Positions 12,401-22,481 are shown, counted from the first letter of the stretch. The stretch: DNA of 64,000 nucleotides from Branchiostoma belcheri (GCF_001625305.1 NW_017803854.1:1945204-2009203), one strand, 5' to 3'. A program made the numbers and translations. The notes: generated by a model from the letters alone, not told the origin.

Positions 12401-15400
12401 CACTTACTGTTCCTGTGCTTTCAGCTTCCATTCTTTCTTCAGAGCTTGCAATTTTTGAAGAGTCTTCTGTGATTGTCTGAATTGTTGGAGATGAATCACT
12501 GTTGTCTTGTTCCTCTTCAAATGCAGTCTCAACATTTTCCATCAAAGGCACAGTGTCCTGTTTCTTCTGGTGCTGTTCAGGGGGAGACTGAACACTTACT
12601 GTTCCTGTAGGTTCAGATTCCATTTGTTCTTCAAAGGTGTTGTGGCTTGCTGTTTTTGCAAAGTCTTCTGGGGCTTCTATGATCATCTGAATTGTTGAAG
12701 ATGAGTCAATGCTATCTACCTGTTTCTCTTCAACTGGATTTTCAACATTTTCCTTCAAAAGCACAGCCTCCTGCTTCTTCTGGTTTTGTTCAAGGGGAGA
12801 CTGACTTTGACCATTTACTGTTCCTGTAGTTTCAGCTTCCATTTGTTCTTCAGAGCTGTTGCTGCTAGCAATTTCTGAAGGGTCTTCTATGATCTTCTGA
12901 ATTGTTGGAGTCTCAACATTTTTCTTCAAAGGCACGGCATCCTGTTTCTTCTTGTTCAGTTCAGGGGGAGACTGAACACTTACTGTTCCTGTGCTTTCAG
13001 CTTCTGTTCTTTCTTCAGAACTGTTGCAGCTTGAAATTTGGGAAGGCTCTTTTGTGTTGTCTTTGATCTTTTGAACTTTTGGAGAGGAATCTGAAGTACA
13101 TCTCACTTCTTGTGAATCTTTTTCCCCTGGTTCTTTACAACTGTCTATTGGGTTTTCACTCTGTAGCTCCATACCAAGAGTCTGACTGCATGAGGCATTG
13201 TTACTTTCTTCCTTGTTTGCCTCGTCTGCTTTCCTTTTGTCATCTTGTAGTAGTTTTGATGGTTTTTGGCTTTCAATCTCTCCCTTGCTGTTTTCATTTC
13301 CACTGCTCACATGTGTAACTGCCTGTTCTTGTAGTTCTACTCTTTCATCGTGGCCTTGGTCCATCTTTTCAACTTCTTCCGTGTCCTTATTTTGACCTCC
13401 ATTACCCCTGTCCTTTGACGGTGTTGTTTCAGAACAACTGGTTGGTGCACACTGCTTGTCAACTCTGTTGTCTTCTGTACTCTCAACTTCAAAAACATCA
13501 GAACTGGTTTTACACAAAGCTTTTGATTGTGAACTACAAGGTGGTTTGTTAGGTGATCTTGGCTGGACAGGGGAAAGTGTAATGTTCACTATAGTTGAGC
13601 TTTCTTTGCCTGGTGATTGGGCTTCAAACGCAACAGTGCCATCTTCATACAGCTCCATGATATCCACACCTGTACTGTTATCTATTTCTGTAGCAACATG
13701 AGACAGTAGGTTGTGACGTCCTACAATGTTTTCCTGTTGCTCAACTGTTTCATCTTTGTGGTGTTGTATGTCCAAATCAGACTCAGTTTCTTCATTCTTC
13801 TTGTCTGGCCTCATTGAGGATCCTTCTTCCACAGGCAATCTGTTTGCTCTGTCACAAATGCTGGTCAACACCAAGGCTACCTCTTGCTCCAATGGCTGTT
13901 GCTCAACTGTCTCATCTTTGTGGTGTTGTACCTCCAAACCAGATTCAGTTTCTTCATGCTTCTGCGGGGTACCATCTAGCCTCACCAAGGCTACCTCTGT
14001 CTTCAATGGCTGTTGCTCAACAGTTTCAACTTTGTGGTTTTGTACTTCCAAACCAGACTGAGTTTCTTTATGCTTCTGTGAGGTATCGTCTAGCCTCACC
14101 AAGGATCCTTCTTCTCCCAGGGTGCTGTTTATTATGTCACAAATGTTGGCCAGCACTAAGGCCACCTCTTGCTCCAATGACTGATGTCTGCATTCTTCAT
14201 TTTTTGAATCTTTTGGAGCAGCAGTACCAGAACAGTCCTGCTGCTCAGGGGATTCTGTATCTTGTTTGGAGTCCAAAACACCCGTGTTTTCCATCCTTAA
14301 GGATAGCAATGCCTGTATACGTGATTTTGTATGTATCAATTCTTCAGAGGGGCCAGATCTAGGGGAGGCCATCTTTTCTTGGTTGTCTTCTTCACTCACT
14401 TGTGTACGGTTGACTTTGTCTTCCTCTGGATCTGAGCAGGGTAAAGTTGGTGAGTTGTAAGAACACTTGCCCGGAACTGTAATTTGGACTGCCATGTTCT
14501 GCTTGTCAGTCGATTCTGTCTCTTTGGCATCTTTGTTTGCAATTTCAAAGGACAGTAATGTCCCCATACCTGATGTTTTACCATTTTTTGCTATATTATC
14601 CATTGTTTCTTCAGAGGGCTGAGGTCCAGGGGTGGCCATTTTTTCCTGGTTGTTGTCTTCTTCCTGAGTGCTATTGGCCTTGCCTGTATCTACATCCACA
14701 ACTATGCAGGGTACCGTTGGTGAGTTGTCTGGAAAGTTCTGTTTGTCAGTCGATTCTGTCTCATCAGAGTCGGAAACACTTATAGGTGAAATTATGTCTC
14801 TTATCCTTAAGGACAGTAATGCTTGTAAGCCAGATTTCTTCTCATCCTTTTCTTTACTTGTAGATTCTCCTGAGAGAGATCTAGGAGAGGCACTTCTTTC
14901 CATGTTGTTGTTCTCAGATTGTGTATCGTTGGCCTTGACCAAGTCTTTGTCAGGATTTATGTAGGGTGAAGCTGATGGATTGACACGTGTAGGATAGTTG
15001 TTGAGCCCTAAATCTAGCTCTTCAATAGCTGGTGTATAACTGCTTGGCTCTGTGGAACAGGGAGTAGTCTCTTTAAAGCTGACCGTTCCTCCTTCATTTA
15101 AAGCTGTGAGCTCTTCCCATTCAGGACTGGAACACCTGCTGCTACTAGAGCTGTCGAAGCCAGGCTCTCTGCACAGGAGAGTGCGTACAAATGCATCAGT
15201 GTCCCTGGAAGATGCATCATCAAATGAACCACTACTAGTCACTGCATCTGCCGCACTTCTCGTGTCCGGATCCTCTGTGATGGCATGGAAGGAAGAGTCT
15301 TGTTTGGTTATTCTAGGTTGACTGGTAGAGATTGTGACTGTATAGCCAGTACGGCAAGAAGATGATGTTGGATTTTGCATAGAAGGATCCAAGCTTTTGT

Positions 15401-16388
15401 CCAAGATGACTGCCACCTCCTCATCTAAGTCACGTGTTGCATCATACCCAGTCAGGTCTATCATACAAGGACCCGCTTGTTCCAAATCACACTGTTCCAC
15501 AGAACTTCTGAACACCTCTGAACTTGTTGATGAATCATGATTCTTGTCTCTTGTTGTTTCGTGCATATCCCTTTGTGCAGTATACCCAGATACCAAGGGT
15601 TTGTCTTTTTCTTCAAGTTCTTCTTCTTCTTCAGTGAGATCTATTATGTCCAAAGCTCCAGACTTGTGCAAGCTAGTATCTTCAAGTTTTCTTGTTTTCA
15701 TGCTACGCTTTTTGGCTACATGTACATGTTCCTTTGACTTGTTACTTTCCTGATGATCATTCTTGCCTCTTGCTCCACACACCAACCTTTGTGTTTCATT
15801 ATCAGGCGCTGATAGTTTCTCTTCCTCTTCGGTGAGGTCTATTATCATTTCCAAAGTTCCAGATTTGCAGGAGCTATCTTTGTATCCTCCACCTTTTGTG
15901 CTGAAATTTTGGGATACATGTTTTGAAGATTTCTCACTACCCTCTGTATAGGAACCTTTTACTTTGCTTACACCATCTTTGTCACGCTGCAAGTCTGATA
16001 GAGTACTGCTACTTCCATCCACAGTTTGGCATGTCCCTATAACATCACTAGGTTGTGTTTCACATGCATGTCTTCCATCCACACTAGACGCAACACTTTC
16101 TCCTGGACTGCTTGAGGATGGCTCTGCAGCCTCTGGGCTTCCATCCCATACCTCCATTAACAACAGCATATCTGTTTCATCTTCCGATTCCCTGTGAAGC
16201 ACGTTAGAACCACTACTGTTGCATCCTGAACCTACTTCTCCGTTTTTCTGGTCGCCATCCATTGTGTAGTCTGGGTCTTTGTCTGATAGATCTACAACGT
16301 CCATGTTTGTGTTGTTGCTGACCGGACAGTTGTTATTCAGGACCTGAAGCTTGCAACCAGCAGAAAGCTCACTGTAGTGAGAACACAT
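3230..16388 (-). CDS. Giant SKI/SNO-like protein with SUMO-interacting motifs (5 exons)
   Basis: The coding segments are 16388-10279, 9956-9760, 8570-7968, 7610-7372 and 7018-3230. All joins keep frame (phases 2, 1, 1, 0) and give 3,645 residues. Seen: an acidic, Ser/Thr-rich N-terminal half with several [VI]-[VI]-D-L-[ST] motifs; a ~65-residue repeat array; a DHD domain at about residues 2360-2447 that aligns almost without gaps to SKI/SNO; and a CxxCxxC...HxH module at about 3257-3350 matching the SKI SMAD4-binding zinc module. Known for the family: SKI and SNO are nuclear corepressors of TGF-beta/SMAD signalling and are normally 600-800 residues. Inferred: a divergent, greatly expanded SKI-family member that may bind SUMO or sumoylated chromatin proteins. 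The start is uncertain. The ATG at 16388 has a weak Kozak context, and a good splice acceptor (CACTACAG) lies just inside it at 16372, so an upstream first exon is possible. The gene is divergent to the UNC13-like gene. Confidence 0.75.
4110..4399 (-). other. SKI-type SMAD4-binding-like zinc module
   Basis: The translated segment has C-x-x-C-x3-C upstream and then C-V-Y-C-P-V-C-N-A-F-Y…Y-L-G-H-F-H. This matches the SKI zinc-binding core C-x2-C-x2-C-x3-Y-x4-[FY]-x2-H-x-H residue by residue. A conserved-type tryptophan (Q-W-N-D-F) follows. In SKI this SAND-like fold contacts SMAD4. Whether this copy keeps SMAD4-contact residues cannot be judged by eye, and the linker preceding the core differs from SKI. 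Confidence 0.7.
6827..7450 (-). other. SKI/SNO/DAC homology domain (DHD), split by an intron
   Basis: Joining 7450-7372 to 7018-6827 gives a segment that aligns with the vertebrate SKI DHD with one single-residue gap. Shared positions include L-x-L-x-x-I near the start, R-C…L-E-x-L in the middle and L-I-x-T-x-D-A-E-x-L at the end. This last motif is the strongest signature. The DHD is a winged-helix-like fold used for protein or DNA contact in SKI, SNO, SKOR and DACH proteins. The alignment is from memory of the family, not computed. Confidence 0.75.
7101..7212 (+). mobile_element. Fragment of non-LTR retrotransposon reverse transcriptase C-terminus
   Basis: The plus strand encodes W-F-G-H-L-V-R-M-P-x-x-x-L-P…R-A…R-G-C-P, the pattern typical of the C-terminal part of non-LTR retrotransposon open reading frames. 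It lies in the intron between exons 4 and 5 of the SKI-like gene, antisense to it, and is truncated on both sides. Confidence 0.5.
7372..7610 (-). CDS. SKI-like gene, exon 4: N-terminal part of DHD domain
   Basis: A 239 bp exon with acceptor CTTCCAG and donor TACAAG|GTGAAT (phase 0). Its last ~25 residues (…E-F-L-F-L-E-E-I-S-Y-K) begin the SKI/SNO/DAC domain, matching the strand-helix start of SKI in register. The upstream residues include H-C-I-P-G-A-N-V and a hydrophobic helix. Splitting the DHD here is consistent with exon 5 continuing directly. Confidence 0.7.
7655..7967 (+). mobile_element. 3' end of a non-LTR retrotransposon with ATACAG tail
   Basis: The plus strand at 7767-7844 encodes L-F-P-R-T-I-A-E-W-N-W-L, the end-of-reverse-transcriptase signature of CR1/RTE-like elements. 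It is preceded, one frameshift away, by K-R-T-R-H-S-C-Y-A-F-K. After the stop comes a 3'UTR containing CAGCTGCCGCC and the shared block GCTGGTGTGTTACGCCGAAG, then a tail of ATACAG units. The same terminal block recurs at 34838, 50205, 50436 and 55365. The tail ends exactly at exon 3 of the SKI-like gene. Confidence 0.65.
7968..8570 (-). CDS. SKI-like gene, exon 3; donor abuts a retrotransposon tail
   Basis: A 603 bp exon with acceptor TTCTCTAG and donor CAAG|GTCTGT. It encodes about 200 acidic, low-complexity residues with one arginine-rich patch (T-R-A-R-A-R-R-L-Q-Q-L). The join to exon 4 gives G+TG (Val) in frame. The donor is not a good consensus, and its GT lies at the junction with a retrotransposon 3' tail (ATACAG repeats), so the original end of the exon may have been changed by that insertion. 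Confidence 0.6.
8640..9424. repeat. Imperfect tandem repeats carrying octamer motifs, in an older interspersed element
   Basis: Segments centred at about 8670, 8775, 8904 and 9032 repeat a ~105-130 bp unit with the core TTATGCAAAT, sometimes paired with ATTTGCAT. There are five perfect octamers in 370 bp. The following part (9060-9424) contains two CTAGGGGG-type segments and phrases such as ATCAAGACAATCCATC that look like an interspersed element ending in the adjacent microsatellite. It lies in the intron between exons 2 and 3 of the SKI-like gene. Confidence 0.5.
9426..9480. repeat. (CAGA)n/(CA)n microsatellite
   Basis: Four to five ACAG units are followed by about 18 CA units. The microsatellite forms the tail of the preceding interspersed element. 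Confidence 0.9.
9760..9956 (-). CDS. SKI-like gene, exon 2
   Basis: A 197 bp exon flanked by acceptor TTTATAG and donor ACAAG|GTAATA. The join to exon 1 completes a Ser codon and the join to exon 3 a Gly codon. It encodes a Gly-rich, Pro/Thr-rich linker including a short conserved-looking segment V-S-L-W-E-L-M-D-H-Q-G-P-F. No domain recognised. Confidence 0.7.
10279..16388 (-). CDS. SKI-like gene, exon 1: 6.1 kb exon with SIMs and repeats
   Basis: This single open frame encodes about 2,036 residues and ends at a consensus donor (AACAG|GTAAAT). It is acidic and rich in Ser, Thr, Glu and Gln, with no predicted fold. SIM-type motifs sit at about residues 31-35 (VVDLS), 182-186 (IIDLT then EEEE), 248-252 (IIDLT then EEEEE) and 309-313 (MIDLT). 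A further IVVDVD lies near 14690-14710. A block around 13720-14200 repeats the pattern E-V-A-L-V..., H-K-(D/V)-E-T-V-E-Q-Q three times. The segment 10930-12990 is a longer repeat array. An exon this long in a gene with otherwise 200-600 bp exons suggests expansion by internal duplication. Confidence 0.8.
10930..12990 (-). repeat. Coding tandem repeat, ~11 units of about 60-70 residues
   Basis: Within exon 1 a unit is repeated about eleven times. It runs S-P-P-E-Q-x-Q-K-K-Q-(D/E)-A-V-P-L-K-E-N-V-E, an acidic segment, then (T/S)-I-Q-x-I-I-E-D-x, then A-S-x-N-(S/T)-x-E-E-x-M-E-A-E-(S/T)-T-x-T-V. Units alternate between forms ending PEDFAKTASHN and forms ending SSKIASNNSS, and some are truncated, as expected from unequal crossing over. 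The recurring I-Q-x-I-I-E-D core is hydrophobic next to acid and could be a weak SIM-like ligand, but this is speculative. Confidence 0.8.
15444..16300 (-). other. Array of SUMO-interacting motifs in the SKI-like protein
   Basis: Four short hydrophobic motifs with the D-L-S/T core (VVDLSD, IIDLTEEEE twice, MIDLTG) lie in the first 315 residues. Three are flanked by acidic or Ser/Thr-rich stretches, as in known SUMO-interacting motifs. Multiple SIMs in tandem are typical of proteins that bind poly-SUMO or several sumoylated partners, for example SUMO-targeted ubiquitin ligases. There is no RING or other catalytic domain here, so a reader or scaffold role is the more likely inference. Confidence 0.7.
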
Positions 16389-17667
16389 TGATGTGATGAG
16401 AATGAATATTTATTACTTTATGTTACAGGAGATGTATATTATCACTTCTCTCAATGCAGAGCCCACGGCAGCAAGACCAGAGCAGTAAATTTAATACAGG
16501 GTGGCTAATGGTCACTATCTCTGGCCAAAGGATACTGTCTTGCCACCATAGGATCTGCTTGGAGATTATATTACTATACAGGATAGTAATGAGCAGATTA
16601 CCAATATTTGATTTAAAAAAAAAGCTTTAAATAGCCTTAGAATGATGAATAAAGAGTGTTTTTGATACTAAGTATATGAAGGCTTCAGATACCGTAAATC
16701 ATGAGAAAGTTTGCAGTGGTTTTCTTTCTCTTTGCAGTCCTTACTAGACGACAATTTGTTGGAATACAAACTCAAAACACTGTCAAAACCTCCCTTTCCC
16801 ACCTCTAGAATGAAAATAAAACCATCCCTAAAGTTTTGGGATCCACAGTAAGCTTCTGATAGAGAATTTCACAACAGATTAATCATTCAGCACCAAGGAC
16901 AGAACCAGAGCCTCAGTTATGCTAAGGTCACATTTTCAGACCGGAGCCCGGCCGGGCTGTTTGCGTGAAAGAAAAAAAAAATAAATACCAAGAAGAATAT
17001 ATAACAATGATACAAATAATGTAACGGCCGTTAAACAAAAACAGCGATCGCTTTTATCCATTGTGTCGGATGATTAAAATTTCATAACCATAACAACATC
17101 GTTACATGGGAGCAAATATGACTGAGTGATGCCTTGATATTTTTTTGTAGAGTGAAAAATATGAAGCTAGTCAGTAGCCACAATAGACTATTCACCGACT
17201 AAACAAGCCAGAACATGTTGACACATGCTGGACATGTGGACATGGAAACAATAACACATCACTAATCCAAAACGTCCCGTTTTTAGGTTAGAAAAACAAA
17301 CTTTTCCGTCTTCCAAAACGACCATCATGTTGTAACCAGGTGTTTATCTAAGTAGTTAGCAAGATTTCATTCTAATACAAGGGAATTTAGCTCATGTTTT
17401 GACCTGTTTTGGAAACTTTCTGATCGAACTTTTCTCACCACCACGCGCCCTTCCGAACTTGAGACGTGTTTTGGGTCAAAGGTCAAACTTTGACTCTTCC
17501 AAAACTGACAAAATTTCGACTTTCTTTCAAAGGAATAATACTTCTGCGAACGATTTCGATATATTTTATGGCCCTAGAAACGAATTTGCCGGTAATTTGT
17601 GACTGTCATGTCAGTGTGAGCAACTTTGATCAATGATCACATGATCAGTCATATGACGACCAAAACA
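16389..17667. promoter_or_regulatory. Shared upstream region of two divergent genes
   Basis: No coding exon is evident. The stretch separates the minus-strand SKI-like gene from the plus-strand UNC13-like gene and may serve as a bidirectional promoter region. A perfect DR1 nuclear-receptor element (GGGTCA A AGGTCA) is at 17473-17485, followed by a partial inverted half-site. E-box-like CACATGATC and CATATG occur at 17638-17655. The left third contains a fragment (16500-16570) of an interspersed repeat also seen near 38560, 39190 and 51860. Confidence 0.45.
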
Positions 17668-17739
17668 AAGATGGCGGGACCAGGGTTTCGGGAAAAATGG
17701 ATGCTGCTGCAACAGAACAACAGTTGCCTTTTCTCTGAC
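17668..17739 (+). promoter_or_regulatory. YY1-like initiator element and upstream ORF in the 5' leader exon
   Basis: AAGATGGCGG at 17668-17677 matches the YY1 element found at many housekeeping transcription starts. Its ATG (17671) opens a frame that reaches a strong donor (GAC|GTAAGT) at 17739. Splicing to the acceptor at 17941-17942 (TTATTTTCAG) brings a stop after one more codon, so the frame would be a 24-residue upstream ORF ending 19 nt before the main ATG at 17968. If unspliced, the frame runs to 17925. Confidence 0.5.
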
Positions 17740-17967
17740 GTAAGTCGTCCAAAGGTCTTTGCCGAGTACAGGCCAATGTTTCTGGGTCCGGAAAACTCTT
17801 CACAAGTTTTTCTTGCCATCTCTGTTTCCCGACAATGCCGCGGTTTTAATTTGAACCATCTGCTTTCATCAACTAGAAAAGTGGGAGGGGGGCAAAATGC
17901 GGAAGTGAAAACGAAGTCACAATGATCGTATCTTATTTTCAGTTTTGACAGTGATAAAACCGGCGCC

Positions 17968-20900
17968 ATGGCGAGCAGAAACGTTCCAACACCAGTAGAC
18001 GATGAAGACGCGACGAGAGTGCATCCCACAGCAAAAGATGTTCTGGGAGCTAGCGAGGTTTTCTCTCAACTACTTGCAAGGTATATTTTTGTGTCATAAT
18101 TTCTCACCATTATGATGACTGTGATTGTATGTTGGCCTCCTTGACTCTTGTGCATGCACATTTCGCAATCTTATGTTATCCAGACTGAAAAAGTCAGCAT
18201 ACTTTGTGACAGCAGTTTGGAATGAAGTTATGGACAGCAAACTTTGAACTTGACACATCATCATGCCATCATGCTGTAACACAGAGCAAGGAGTAACTTG
18301 AAGGTTGACTCTGACCCCCGGGAATCGAACCCGTGCACTCACGCCACGTGTCAGCTCACAACCAGTGCACAAACCGATTCACCCAAAAGATCCAAGATCC
18401 ATTGGGCGGATAGTTAGTGATTCCTATATACTCGCTGTTACAATACCATCATGCCATTAAATCACAGAGCCTGACAAGTTTAAGGAAGCCGTACTACTGC
18501 ACAAGGAGACATTAAGGGAGCCTGTGCACTCCCCCGTGTGTCTTACCCCAACAGAGGGGTGTTTCACAGTGACCTTACCAAGATTAAGAATGACTTAACT
18601 TGATATATTCTAATAATCTGTAGCATAGCCGGGATGATGATGATGATTCTAATAAATACCCACAGCTGTTGCAGTATTATCTGTAGCTAGGCTGACTTCT
18701 TGTTTTTAATATTTTCAATTTTGGCACTCCAAAGTGTAGTGCTACCAAAACTTCTCACATTTACAGTAACAAGACAAATTGTGTTACATGTACACCAGTT
18801 TATCGTTCCCTCCCCACTGACAGTGAGACATCTGCATGGAGTCGAGAAGAAGGCATGGGCGTGGTAGCTGACCCGGGAACAAGTGTGCCCTGGGAACAAG
18901 CTGCTGGAGTTGGAGGACAGCTGATACAGTGTGTATTTTTAAACACAGCGATTTTGATTTTAATTTGTTTCTTTGTTTTGCATAACTGTTAAACCACCTT
19001 TAGACGTAATTATAACAGTGTACAGTACAGTAAGTACAGTACTAACAGTAAGTACAAGCTGCATAAGACTGTACTGTAAAGTCATAATCATTCAGAACTC
19101 AATATTTCGATAAGAATGGGATTTGAACCCTGGAACCTTCAGATTCTGAAAGTTCAGAAAGCTCTACATGCGAAATGCAGCAGGCTAGGCAAAGCCATCT
19201 TCAAATGCAAGCTTTTGTTTTTTTTTGTCATCTTGTGTCATCTTTACTTCGGCCATATTAACAACTGTCCAGAACCTGTACATTAAATGTTGCCAAAGTC
19301 TAGCAATTAGCAAAAAGCAGGCTAGCAATCAGCACACAAATGTGTGTATGTTAGTCTCAACAATTTGGTTTGTTTTCCAAGGGAAAACATATTAACTTAG
19401 TGTCCTGTTACTCGCTAAGTCATAAGTAGTACGTAGTCTAGGTCCAAAGGTGACCGACCTCTGTTGCCCTGCCCACTGGTCAAAGGTCACGACAGTATAT
19501 GTACCTACCCAGGGCCCCTGTGTACATGAGAGCTGTGAACATGGTAACAAATATGACTATTCCTTATAATGTAGTGCCTAGACAAGTACAAATTTTCAAC
19601 ATTAGAAATTTAGATTGAAGTCATTTGATAGTTCTCTTGTATGATATTTACGATATCATTTGACCTGTGACTTAACAATTAGCATCATGATGGCTTTTGC
19701 AATAAAGTTCTTCTATATGAAAGCCCCTGTCACACCTAGCCCGAATGTGTCCTTCCAAACACTGCCGCACTCCCAACCGTGGTTAGGTGAAGGTTGGAAG
19801 CAAGGTCGGCTGTGGCTGTGGTAGGCTGGTGTTTGGTGAGGTCATCTACTAAAGCTATTCGGCTACGCTAGCTGAATGTTTCAGGTGTGGACAGGAGGTT
19901 CGGCCATGGTTGGCTGACCAGTGTTTAGGAGTACAAAATGTAGGTCAGCAGGTTTCGGGGGAAGTCAAATTTGACTAAAGTTTAACTCAAAATCAATTTG
20001 ATTCATACAGAAAGGTGGATGTGGCCTAAATCTTGTCAGACTGCTTCCAAATTTCAGTCAACCAAGGTCAGCTGGTGTTTGGGGGCAAAGTCGGGGTAAG
20101 GTCCGGAATGTGTGACAGCGTCTTAAGCAAGAAAACTTTCCGCTGATTATTATTTTAGTGACATGCCGACCACTTCCATTTGATACCTCGGAAGTTTTCC
20201 TGCTATGTCCACACCTTATATACGTAGGATGTGACACATTCAGAATCAGTTGTTGCCTTGGATACTTTCCCACACAAACAGCTGTGTCATTGTTTTTTCT
20301 GTGTGTAAATAATCTCTTTTTGACACTGTATACTATAGGCATGCACAGACTTTGAAGAACATTCACAACTACTTCAAAAACCTTGAGTAAGTATTCTTTT
20401 TATCTTTTATTAAAATGCATATAATAGAACCTACTAGTAAGTTACTTGAAAGTCTTCAGCTTTCAAGGTCTTTATTTTGCAACATGAAACAAAGGTCAAT
20501 TTGTTGACCAAATAAAAACAATTTGCTTACTAGAAGTGATTTACTAGTAGTAGTATGCTGTACTGTTGCTTATCAGTCCTGCATTGATGCAGCTATAAAC
20601 TATTGTAATAACTAGTCATTTTATTCTTATATATAATTACTGAGAGCACCATATTTAATGGTATACTCCATGCTTGTCATCACGCTATGAAAACTGTAAT
20701 GTACAACTTGTTGATTTGATTGACAGAGAATTGGTTAATGTTTCTGTTGTGGAAATTAGGTCATGTATGTACTGCCAACGTGATCCTGTGGATTGCTGGT
20801 CACTATATGTTTAATTTGGCAACCAAAGAGTACACACATATCAAAACCAGTGAGAAAGTTTCTGTACTCTACAGTACATGTCAGGGTGGTAACCTGTTGT

Positions 20901-22481
20901 GTTGTCCTTTCTCCTGTAGAAGTCGGCGCTGTTGCATGAGTTTAGCGGGCAGACAGACCGTCTTCAGTCATATGAGAGTCGTGAGTATATCTTGTTTATG
21001 TTACCTTATGTTACCTTCGGTAAGAAAGTTACTGGTATATTTTCGAGGCCGTGTGACTGTGTGTCTGTGCACAGCATAAGAGAAGTCAGACTCATACTAG
21101 TCAAAGATGGATGTTAATGATATCTGGTTATGTTGTTAGTTTCAAATTGGTAGCATTCGGTTGTTGGGTGATTTGAACCAAGGTTGAGCTGGTACCTCAG
21201 ATTAAACGGAATGCACATAGTCTACATGATTGTATTATTCTTCTGTCAAATGTATTATGGAATTTCTTTGTTTTATTAGTTAAAACCTCATGGATTTCTG
21301 TTTTCCAGGTGAGACAAGATGGAGATTCCAGTCTAGAAGAAGGTGAGCAGTTTTTTCATAAATGGGCACTGTTTAGTTGAAATATTATACAAGCAAATAA
21401 AACACATTATTTTATGTATTGGACTTTGGTCCAACTGACCCATTTTCTTTGGTGCATGTGGTGATTTGAACCCTCACATGTATGACATTCTGACAGTTGT
21501 ATCATGAAAAAGGAAGCTAAGTGAGTGAAACAATTACATGTACTGACATGTTACATGGTCATATTAAGCTTTGGATGTCCTGAACTCTACTTTCATTCTA
21601 CATACTGTAGGTGCTATGTCAGCAACCAAACGGGGAGTCAGAATATCCCACAGACACCTCAGTGATAAGGTAGGATTGACTGTTTTAAATTGTTGTACTC
21701 CATTTATATGACTCTGTTTATGGCCTCAATATTGACCATACATGATAAAATCCTACTTGATATCAGCCCTATAGCTTCTCTTTTGGCCATGACTCTATAA
21801 TAATAATATGTACTTTTAATATACTCATACAGGTTAAATATGTTCTGAGCAAGTGTATTTTTAAGTCAACTTGCCCTTTGGACGAGAATATTTCTGGGTA
21901 ATAGATTTAAAGGAAGTCATGTGGTAACACCATGAAATTTTACATTTTTTATATCTTACCTTTTTTGGAAAAAAAATTGATATTTTTTTTCTGTTTTCAA
22001 ATTAGCATATTCAACTGATCCCAGGTGTGTTTGCATACATGTATGTTGATGTTTCGCCTGTAGAAGTTAATTATTTTTCACCCCCCTCCAGGAGTTTCGG
22101 CTGTACAAAGTTGCCCTGGTCTGTGCCCAGTTCCCTGTGCTCAGTGCCCCCGACCCCCCCTCCACGCCCCACACCCCCTCCCCCTCCTCCCAACGTAAGT
22201 TCCAGTTCCCCCACAAGCCCACCCTCACCCCTATCCCCTCCAGCCCCCTCCCGAACTCTGACCCACAAACCACAGGGGTCGGAAGTCAAAGGTCAACAGT
22301 CAAGGGGTCGGCAGGTCAGGGGTCAGGAGGTGGGAGTTCAGACGAGGATAAGTTGACCTCTCCTGTGCAGCCGGAGGCCCTGTGTGAACTGGTGAGGCAG
22401 GCGTTTGGGCTGAGTCAGGAGAGACATCTGCAGTACACTCGGCTCATACGGGACGAGACTAACACCAAAAGTACTGCTAAG
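17968..22481 (+). CDS. UNC13-like gene, exons 1-7 (N-terminal region)
   Basis: Residues 1-270. The ATG at 17968 is in a good context (GCGCCATGG). A polar N-terminus leads to a helical segment (Q-H-A-Q-T-L-K-N-I-H-N-Y-F), then a Pro/Ser-rich linker in exon 7 and a helix P-E-A-L-C-E-L-V-R-Q-A-F-G. Exons 3-6 are tiny (34-61 bp). Exon 4 is open in two frames. The chain 2-to-0 fits both neighbours, while the other frame (K-S-A-L-L-H-E-F-S…) looks more protein-like but breaks the frame downstream, so exon 4 is the weakest part of the model. Confidence 0.65.

Noticed and set aside
10504..16197. Plus-strand open frames opposite exon 1 of the SKI-like gene
   Set aside because: They mirror the coding repeat on the minus strand (Leu/Phe/Ser-rich shadows) and show no protein features of their own.
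19108..19195. Functional tRNA gene on the minus strand
   Set aside because: B box is good, but the anticodon loop lacks T33 and no acceptor stem pairs; tRNA-derived repeat is the better reading.
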